This document shows, in pieces, positions 35,811 through 41,329 of a DNA stretch of 41,329 nt. Below the pieces are notes generated by a model. The model searched no databases, had not been told where the DNA came from, and saw only the letters and a list, made by a program, of their open reading frames with translations. The first letter of the stretch is position 1. Each line of letters begins with the position of its first letter. Source of the stretch: an uncultured Bacteroidales bacterium. Lineage in GTDB: Bacteria > Bacteroidota > Bacteroidia > Bacteroidales > F082. The position numbers and the translations under genes are program-made. The stretch lies in assembly GCA_947305795.1 (NCBI GenBank), contig CAMZEK010000022.1, positions 1 through 41,329 on the forward strand. The letters are read 5' to 3'.

Positions 35811-37421
35811 TCAATTCCCAATTATCCTCACTCTTCGCAAATCCAAAAGATTCGTTGGATTACTGCCCATGTTGGTTACGCGCTTGTTCACAAATCGCAG
35901 CACTTCATCATAAAACAGCACTACCACGGGCGCATCCTGTATCATTAGACTATCCATTTCCGTGTAGTAACGGGCGCGTTCTTGCAAGTCGTTGCACAAC
36001 AAAGCTTTGTCATACAGTTTATCATACTTGGGATTGGAATAATGCGTGTAATTTGGTCCTGCTGGTGCAAAATTTGAGGTCGTGAACAACGACAGGTAAT
36101 TCTCCGCATCGGGATAGTCAGCCACCCATGAGGAACGGAAGAATTGTAAGCTACCGTTGGCCCTCATGCTACGCATCGTAGCGGGCGGCATCACCTCCAT
36201 CTTGCACTGTAATCCGATTTGCTCCACCTGACTTTGCACAAACTTTCCAATATCCGCATAATCGGCCACGGTGGAAAGCTGCAATAGATAGCCCTCCAAA
36301 TGGTTTTCAGCCACCAAACGTTGGGCGCGTTTCAGGTCGTAACCGTAGCCGATGGTGCTGCTGTGTCCAGGCAGGCCCACGGGAATCATGCCGCCCGTAC
36401 CCGGTTCGCCGATACCATTGCGCAGGTAACGCAACATCTTCTCTCGGTCAATGCAGAGGTTGACAGCTTGTCGCAAAGCCTTTGAACGGTCGGAACCAAG
36501 GCTGTCGTTCGGGTCGAGGAAAAAGGAGAAATATTCGGTATTCAGGTAAGGCTCGGTTATTAGCTCGATTTTGTCTTCATATTTCTGACGAAGCAGGCCG
36601 TCATAGGTCAGGAGTTCGTCCTTGTAGCGCGCATCGATGCCTGACATGAAGTCGAATTTGCCCTTGATGAACTCCAAGAAAGCTACTTGCTTGTCAATCA
36701 GGAAGCTAATAGAAACGGCATCAATGTAAGGCAGCCTCTCCCCTGCCTCATCACGCTCAAAATAATTCGGGTTCTTGCGGAAAACCAACTTCACGCCTTC
36801 TTTCCAATACTGGAACTTGAACGGCCCTGTCCCGACAGGATGGCTACGGAAGTCATCTCCATAATACTCAACGGCTTCCTTGGGCACGACCGAAGCGTAG
36901 GTCATGGACAAAATGCCCAAAAAAGGCGGAAACGGCTTTGAAAGCTCGATTTGGAAGGTCGAATCGTCCAATGCAGTAAAGGCATATTGGTCGTTTTCTT
37001 GTTTGACAGACGCGAAAATCCACATTCCAGGAGAACTTAACTGCTTGTCCACCACACGGTTGAAGGAATAGACAAAGTCTTGAGCCGTAACATAACGAGG
37101 TTTTGTAAAACATTTATCCTCATGGAATTGAACATCATTGCGCAAATGGAAGGTATAACGCAAACCATCCTCGCTGATGTCCCACGATTTGGCCACCATC
37201 GGGACAAGATTCATCTTGTCATCGAAGGCCACGAGGCTGTTAAACACTTGGTTACAAGCCCAAATGTGTGGCAAGTCCTTGGCATAAATCGGGTCAAGGG
37301 TGAGAATGCCTGCGGATTCATTATACTTGAAAATGGCCAAACCTTCATCATCCTCATGTCGTTGACTACAGGATGTAGCCAACAAAACCAACGTCACCAA
37401 CCCGAGCCAAAATCTTCGCAT
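35811..37421 (-). CDS. ABC-type peptide-binding lipoprotein (SBP family 5, OppA/DppA-like)
   Basis: 536 residues. Lipobox LLATSC with Cys18 marks it as a lipoprotein on the outer face of the inner membrane or in the outer membrane. The family 5 signatures are present: AGILTLDPIYAKDLPHIWACNQVFNSLV, VPMVAKSWDISEDGLRYTFHLRNDVQFHED, HPVGTGPFKFQYWK, and AENYLSLFTTSNFAPAGPNYTHYSN. It should bind a peptide or a similar small solute. No permease or ATPase gene lies beside it in the window. Instead its ATG is 2 bases after the lon stop, so it is co-expressed with the protease. A role in returning or sensing peptides made by proteolysis is possible but unproven. Confidence 0.88.
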   Translation of the reverse strand: MRRFWLGLVTLVLLATSCSQRHEDDEGLAIFKYNESAGILTLDPIYAKDLPHIWACNQVFNSLVAFDDKMNLVPMVAKSWDISEDGLRYTFHLRNDVQFHEDKCFTKPRYVTAQDFVYSFNRVVDKQLSSPGMWIFASVKQENDQYAFTALDDSTFQIELSKPFPPFLGILSMTYASVVPKEAVEYYGDDFRSHPVGTGPFKFQYWKEGVKLVFRKNPNYFERDEAGERLPYIDAVSISFLIDKQVAFLEFIKGKFDFMSGIDARYKDELLTYDGLLRQKYEDKIELITEPYLNTEYFSFFLDPNDSLGSDRSKALRQAVNLCIDREKMLRYLRNGIGEPGTGGMIPVGLPGHSSTIGYGYDLKRAQRLVAENHLEGYLLQLSTVADYADIGKFVQSQVEQIGLQCKMEVMPPATMRSMRANGSLQFFRSSWVADYPDAENYLSLFTTSNFAPAGPNYTHYSNPKYDKLYDKALLCNDLQERARYYTEMDSLMIQDAPVVVLFYDEVLRFVNKRVTNMGSNPTNLLDLRRVRIIGN

Positions 37422-37423
37422 AA

Positions 37424-39919
37424 TTACTTAACTTTAAACCCGATAACTTCAGGATGCAAATTATTCAAATACTTGTTGTAGTCGAGGTCGTTCTTGTCCT
37501 GTTCTTTCTCCAAAGCGAGGTCAAGCACCTGCATCATATTTTCCACATAATGGAAGTTCAATCCACTGATATAATCCTCCTTGATGTCCTTGATATCGTG
37601 TTCGTTATCAATGGAAAGGATGAGGTCGGTCACGCCGTTACGTTTGGCGGCCAGAATCTTTTCCTTCACGCCACCCACGGGCAACACGCGACCGCGCAAC
37701 GTGATTTCGCCTGTCATAGCCAACTGGCCTTTCACCTTGCGTTGCGTGAATGCGGAAGTCAAAGCAGTGAGCATCGTGATACCCGCCGAGGGGCCATCCT
37801 TAGGCGTTGCTCCTTCGGGAATATGGACGTGGACATTCCAAGCATCGAACACATCGGGATTGATGTTGAGTTGCGAAGCGTGCGCCTTGATGAACTCGTA
37901 GGCGATGGTTGCCGATTCTTTCATCACCTCGCCGAGGTTGCCGGTCAGCGAAAGATGTCCGCCGCCGCGACTCAAACTGACCTCGATAGAGAGGATCTCG
38001 CCGCCTACTTGCGTCCAAGCCAAACCCGTGGCCACGCCGGGAATGGTGTGTTTCACCTCGTCCTCGTCGTGATGCATAGGAACGCCCAGCACCTTCCTGA
38101 GTTCTTCCTTGGTGATTTTCTTGTCAAATTCCTCACCTACAACAACTTGCTTGGCGCGATAACGCATCAAGTCACCGATACGGCGCTCCAAATTACGCAC
38201 ACCTGCCTCGCGGGTGTAGTCCTCAATGACGCGCATCACCATCTCTTTCGGGATACTGATTTGCTTGCTGTCGAGGCCGTGCTCCTTCATCTGTTTGGGA
38301 ATCAGGTGGCGCTTGGCAATTTCGTATTTCTCCTCACGCAGGTAGCCGCTCAGGTCGATAATTTCCATACGGTCGCGCAAAGCAGGATGGATGGTCGCGA
38401 GGTTGTTGGCTGTGGCAATGAAGAGGATTTTCGAGAGGTCGTAGTCCAACTCGATGAAGTTGTCATAGAAAGAGTTATTCTGTTCAGGGTCAAGGATTTC
38501 CAAAAGCGCAGCCTGCGGGTCGCCACTGATATTGTTGCCGCTCACCTTGTCGATTTCGTCCAAAACGAAAACGGGGTTCCCAGACTTCACCTTGCGCAAA
38601 TTCTGGATGATACGACCCGGCATAGCGCCGATGTAAGTTTTTCTGTGGCCGCGCAGCTCTGATTCGTCGCGCACGCCACCAAGTGACATTCTGACATATT
38701 TTCGGTTCAAAGCCCTCGCAATGGACTTGCCCAACGAGGTTTTACCAACACCGGGAGGCCCGACGAGACACAAAATCGGGGCTTTCATATCCTGTCGCAA
38801 CTTCAGCACGGCCAAATGCTCTATGATTCTGTCTTTCACCTTGTCCAAGCCGAAATGGTCGGCATCGAGGATGCGCTGGGCGTGTTTCAGGTCGAAATTA
38901 TCTTTCGTAAACTCCTCCCAAGGCAAATCGACAAGATATTGCAAATAGTTCAATTGTATGCCGTATTCGCTCGATTGCGGATGGGTGCGTTCCAACTTTT
39001 TCAGTTCCCGATCAAAGACTTCAGCCACTTCTTTCGACCACTTTTTCTTCTCGGCCTTTTCCTTCAACTCCTTGACATCCTGTTCGTTTGGATTGCCGCC
39101 CAATTCTTCTTGAATGGTCCTCAGTTGCTGGTTGAGGTAATATTCGCGTTGCTGCTTGTCCATATCGTCGCGCACCTTGCTTTGGATTTGCTGCTTCAGT
39201 TCAAGCATCTGTTTGGCCTCGGTCAGCACCGAAAGAAGCCCCTTGGCCATTTCGTTGAGGTTGCGCGACTCCAAAATCCCTTGACGCACAGGAAGTTCGG
39301 CCTCGATGTTACTGGCCACGAAATTGAGCAAAAACACAGGGTCGTCGATGCTCTTGATGGCGAAGCCTGCCTCTTGCGACAAATTGCGCGAGCGAGGAAT
39401 GACCTGAATCGCCAAGTCCCTGACCGACTGCAACAAAGCATCGAACTTGCGCGATGCAGGCACATCTTCCGAAGCCGCGTATAGTATCACGGTGGCCTTC
39501 ATATATGGCTCATTTTGAATGGGTTCCACCACCTCAAAACGTCGAATTCCTTGAATAATGACCGTGACGCTACCATCGGGCATCTCAAACGACTTGAGGA
39601 TTTGGGCCGACACGCCGACCTTGTACAAATCGTCGAGAACAGGCTCGTCGACATTCGACTCCTTTTGCGCGATAACGCCAATGGGCTTGCGTTTGCGGCT
39701 ATATTCCTTCACCAGCTGGATAGACTTTTCTCGCCCAACAGTGATAGGAATGACCGTGCCAGGATAAAGTACCGAGTTGCGCAAAGGCAATATGGGCAAC
39801 TCTTCTGGCACGGCATCATTTTGGCTTAATTGGCCATTTTCGATGGTCAGGACGGGAATAAACTCGGCATCCGTGTCAATCATATCTGAAAACAGTTCAG
39901 GTTCGACTTTGTAACTCAT
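37424..39919 (-). CDS. lon: ATP-dependent Lon protease
   Basis: 831 residues from ATG 39919 ([13 protein letters not shown]); an upstream frame to 40021 adds Arg-rich, non-conserved sequence. Lon degrades damaged and short-lived regulatory proteins in the cytoplasm as a hexamer. Order: N-terminal substrate-binding LON domain ([18 protein letters not shown]), coiled-coil linker, AAA+ module with Walker A GPPGVGKT (Lys about 393) and Walker [10 protein letters not shown], then the protease domain with Ser about 711 in [10 protein letters not shown] and Lys about 752 in GGVKEK. Length and all key residues are as in LonA. No clear -7 element is seen upstream; a large inverted repeat lies at 40038-40084. 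The lipoprotein gene follows within 2 bases. Confidence 0.97.
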   Translation of the reverse strand: MSYKVEPELFSDMIDTDAEFIPVLTIENGQLSQNDAVPEELPILPLRNSVLYPGTVIPITVGREKSIQLVKEYSRKRKPIGVIAQKESNVDEPVLDDLYKVGVSAQILKSFEMPDGSVTVIIQGIRRFEVVEPIQNEPYMKATVILYAASEDVPASRKFDALLQSVRDLAIQVIPRSRNLSQEAGFAIKSIDDPVFLLNFVASNIEAELPVRQGILESRNLNEMAKGLLSVLTEAKQMLELKQQIQSKVRDDMDKQQREYYLNQQLRTIQEELGGNPNEQDVKELKEKAEKKKWSKEVAEVFDRELKKLERTHPQSSEYGIQLNYLQYLVDLPWEEFTKDNFDLKHAQRILDADHFGLDKVKDRIIEHLAVLKLRQDMKAPILCLVGPPGVGKTSLGKSIARALNRKYVRMSLGGVRDESELRGHRKTYIGAMPGRIIQNLRKVKSGNPVFVLDEIDKVSGNNISGDPQAALLEILDPEQNNSFYDNFIELDYDLSKILFIATANNLATIHPALRDRMEIIDLSGYLREEKYEIAKRHLIPKQMKEHGLDSKQISIPKEMVMRVIEDYTREAGVRNLERRIGDLMRYRAKQVVVGEEFDKKITKEELRKVLGVPMHHDEDEVKHTIPGVATGLAWTQVGGEILSIEVSLSRGGGHLSLTGNLGEVMKESATIAYEFIKAHASQLNINPDVFDAWNVHVHIPEGATPKDGPSAGITMLTALTSAFTQRKVKGQLAMTGEITLRGRVLPVGGVKEKILAAKRNGVTDLILSIDNEHDIKDIKEDYISGLNFHYVENMMQVLDLALEKEQDKNDLDYNKYLNNLHPEVIGFKVK

Positions 39920-40037
39920 AGAAAGCTTTTTTGAAATCAGGCGGGGCGACATTTTGTCAGTCAGCCGCCGCCGACACCTTATAATATATGTAGTGCGGGG
40001 ATACGGCAATAATAATGCCAAGATACAAATTCAAATC

Positions 40038-40084
40038 GCGGCGGCTTGTTAGACTTACGAACCGCAAGTACCACAAGCCGCCGC
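40038..40084. repeat. Inverted repeat with 12-bp GC-rich arms upstream of lon
   Basis: GCGGCGGCTTGT (40038-40049) and ACAAGCCGCCGC (40073-40084) enclose 23 bases that themselves contain ACTT/AAGT. It lies between the sorting-domain cargo gene and lon, both on the minus strand. It could form a strong hairpin ending the upstream message; no T-run follows. Confidence 0.8.
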
Positions 40085-40103
40085 TATACAATATCTAATT
40101 CCA

Positions 40104-40119
40104 CTCCCCGAAAGGGGAG
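40104..40119 (-). terminator. Stem-loop just after the T9SS cargo stop codon
   Basis: CTCCCC (40104-40109), GAAA, GGGGAG (40114-40119): a perfect 6-bp stem 5 bases beyond the stop of the cargo gene. There is no T-run, so it may protect the mRNA end, not terminate by itself. Confidence 0.5.
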
Positions 40120-40124
40120 CCTCA

Positions 40125-41329
40125 TCATTCAAGCATAATCTTCTTCGTCTTCACATCATCACCGTTGATGAGTCGCAATACATAAATCCCAGGCATCATA
40201 CCGCTTGTAGAGACGCAATTCATTGCGTCTCTACAGACGATAATGCGCCCCATCACATCCATCACCTGCAACGTGCCTTCACCGTTGACGATGATGTTGC
40301 CATCGCTGATGAACGCAAAGGTCCCTGAGCCTGTCGAAGGGCCGTCCATTGCACTGAACACCAAACGAAACCGTGATTCATAGTCCGTTGTGCTAGCTTC
40401 GAAACTGTAATCCGAAGTCTGTAGGAGGTCGATATCGGCACCCGTCATATTATCAATAAGGTGCAGATAACCCATCTCCACGCCTTCAGGGTTGACCGAA
40501 ATCGTGTATTGGCCGTTCTGGTTGGCCTTGAAATTGACGGGGATCTCTGTAGAGACGTAGCGCGCTACGTCTCCACCTACGGAAACGATGGCGTATTCCT
40601 TGCCGTCCTGCGGGATGTAGATGTTGGCGTTTTGCTCACCGAAGTAGAACTTGCCGAGCTGCTCGCCTTCATTGAAGCTCACGATGGCGTTGTCTATTTG
40701 TTCCGCACTGCGCGTGTTGGCTTGGGTCAACATGATTTGCATATTTCCGTTGTTGGGATGGCTGGCTTGTGAAGCAGGCTCCACTCTTGTGAAAGTGACG
40801 CTCTCATTCGTCGCGTCGGCCTGCACCATCACGGCCTCGCACGGGGCAATTTGGTATACGTTGGCACCATTGGCCGTTGTGTTGATGGCGGTGCCACTGA
40901 TCGTGTAGCATGGCTTGTCGATGGTGGCATTGCAGGCGAAGGGGTTGCCCACCAGGTTCCAGCCTGTCAAGGTGGTGGCCTCATGGCTCAAGCCATTAAT
41001 GGTCACGGATGCGTTGCTTGGTTGGAGCGTTCCCGTCATGCTGAGCGTGGTGCCAAGGTTGTTGGCATAGAGATAGCCTTTCTGCGGCTCGATGCTGAAG
41101 CCTGGATGTTGGCTGTGTTCACTCGGTTTATAGTTTCTCCAGATGTAGTTTGGTTCGTCGTAATAGTAGAGGTCGTACTCGTTTGTGAGGAAACCGTTTC
41201 CCTCGGCAGGTGTGATGTTCGCGACCATTGGCGAGGCAATGAAATACCAGCCGCCGTTGCTGCCGTTGCTGTGTCCGCTGATGCTCTTTTGCACCGTGGC
41301 CACCACGCCCTCGTTCGTGTGCAGCAGCT
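40125..41329 (-). CDS. T9SS cargo protein, C-terminal part (gene continues beyond the window)
   Basis: 401 codons are visible and the frame is open to the window edge, so the N-terminus is missing. The visible part has beta-rich modules of the kind seen in surface and adhesin-like Bacteroidales proteins: GWYFIASPMVANITPAEGNG, LTGWNLVGNPFACNATID, and a C-terminal Por secretion tail with LQVMDVMGRIIV, SGMMPGIYVLRL and KTKKIMLE. It should be exported by the T9SS and processed by a PorU-type sortase. Three dispersed palindromic repeats lie within the coding sequence (40206-40235, 40319-40346, 40549-40576) and are translated in frame, giving short peptides such as CRDAMNCVSTS, DGPSTGSGT and GDVARYVSTE. 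The reading frame is kept in all three. The enzymatic or binding role cannot be judged. Confidence 0.8.
   Translation of the reverse strand, partial: LLHTNEGVVATVQKSISGHSNGSNGGWYFIASPMVANITPAEGNGFLTNEYDLYYYDEPNYIWRNYKPSEHSQHPGFSIEPQKGYLYANNLGTTLSMTGTLQPSNASVTINGLSHEATTLTGWNLVGNPFACNATIDKPCYTISGTAINTTANGANVYQIAPCEAVMVQADATNESVTFTRVEPASQASHPNNGNMQIMLTQANTRSAEQIDNAIVSFNEGEQLGKFYFGEQNANIYIPQDGKEYAIVSVGGDVARYVSTEIPVNFKANQNGQYTISVNPEGVEMGYLHLIDNMTGADIDLLQTSDYSFEASTTDYESRFRLVFSAMDGPSTGSGTFAFISDGNIIVNGEGTLQVMDVMGRIIVCRDAMNCVSTSGMMPGIYVLRLINGDDVKTKKIMLE
40206..40235. repeat. Palindromic repeat of the GTAGAGAC type, copy 2, inside a coding region
   Basis: Perfect 14-bp arms (TGTAGAGACGCAAT, 40206-40219, and its complement, 40222-40235) around a 2-base centre. 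On the minus strand it encodes part of CRDAMNCVSTS in the sorting domain of the cargo protein. Confidence 0.9.
40319..40346. repeat. REP-like sequence of the TTCGACAGGCTCAGG type, copy 3, inside a coding region
   Basis: All 28 bases are identical to 14215-14242 on the opposite strand. Only one arm of the palindrome is present. It encodes DGPSTGSGT in the cargo protein. Confidence 0.9.
40549..40576. repeat. Palindromic repeat of the GTAGAGAC type, copy 3, inside a coding region
   Basis: Arms of 14 bp (GTAGAGACGTAGCG, 40549-40562, against 40563-40576) with one mismatch and no spacer. On the minus strand it encodes GDVARYVST of the cargo protein. Confidence 0.85.

Noticed and set aside
39920..40021. 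N-terminal extension of Lon by 34 residues
   Set aside because: The extra residues are Arg rich and not like Lon N-termini; ATG at 39919 gives the expected start.
1..41329. tRNA, rRNA, riboswitch, insertion sequence or phage genes
   Set aside because: No cloverleaf-like or rRNA-like segment, transposase, integrase or structural phage gene was seen on reading both strands.

Overview
The window comes from a Bacteroidota chromosome, most likely an uncultured or gut-type member of the order Bacteroidales. Evidence: a type IX secretion system (T9SS) locus (gldJ, two porU-type sortases, porV), cargo proteins with T9SS C-terminal sorting domains, Bacteroidota-style -7 promoter elements (TAnnTTTG) before many genes, almost no Shine-Dalgarno sequences, and the Bacteroidota gene order lpxD-lpxC-lpxA. 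No rRNA, tRNA, CRISPR array, insertion sequence or phage gene was seen. No stretch longer than about 300 bases lacks a gene.

Layout. 1-2540: tail of a small heat-shock protein and its terminator, then an outer-membrane porin-like protein and a Gate-domain inner-membrane protein, ending in a palindromic repeat and a terminator. 2562-11136 (minus strand): porV and two complete tandem gingipain-fold PorU-type sortases. 11373-16222 (plus): gldJ, murF, anmK and a small nitroreductase. 16364-19737 (plus): flippase, methyltransferase and GT4 glycosyltransferase, a surface-polysaccharide cluster. 19797-23105 (plus): a mosaic T9SS cargo protease (C10 peptidase, beta-helix, Cys-rich repeats, sorting domain). 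23139-25986 (minus): lpxA, an lpxC without the usual FabZ fusion, and lpxD. 26147-30427: a DUF7935-like membrane protein (minus), then an aminotransferase, a DUF4254 protein, a GT9 heptosyltransferase-like enzyme and ubiE/menG (plus). 30406-35709 (minus): uvrB and the translation operon thrS-infC-rpmI-rplT. 35811-39919 (minus): lon followed by a peptide-binding lipoprotein. 40125 to the window end (minus): 3' part of a second T9SS cargo.

How the genes fit together. Much of the window is cell-envelope biology. PorV and PorU-type proteins form the outer-membrane attachment complex that removes sorting domains from T9SS cargo and joins the cargo to an anchor lipopolysaccharide. GldJ is a T9SS-associated lipoprotein. 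The lpx genes make lipid A, murF and anmK serve peptidoglycan synthesis and recycling, and the flippase/GT/MT and GT9 genes could build surface glycans. Two encoded proteins look like cargo for the secretion system.

Most interesting signals: (1) two full-length PorU paralogs in tandem, both with an intact His/Cys pair; (2) several families of short palindromic repeats, three copies of which sit in frame inside one T9SS cargo gene, where they are translated; (3) a stand-alone LpxC where Bacteroidota normally carry an LpxC-FabZ fusion; (4) a probable AUA start for infC; (5) paired DnaA-box-like sites in the lpxC leader.
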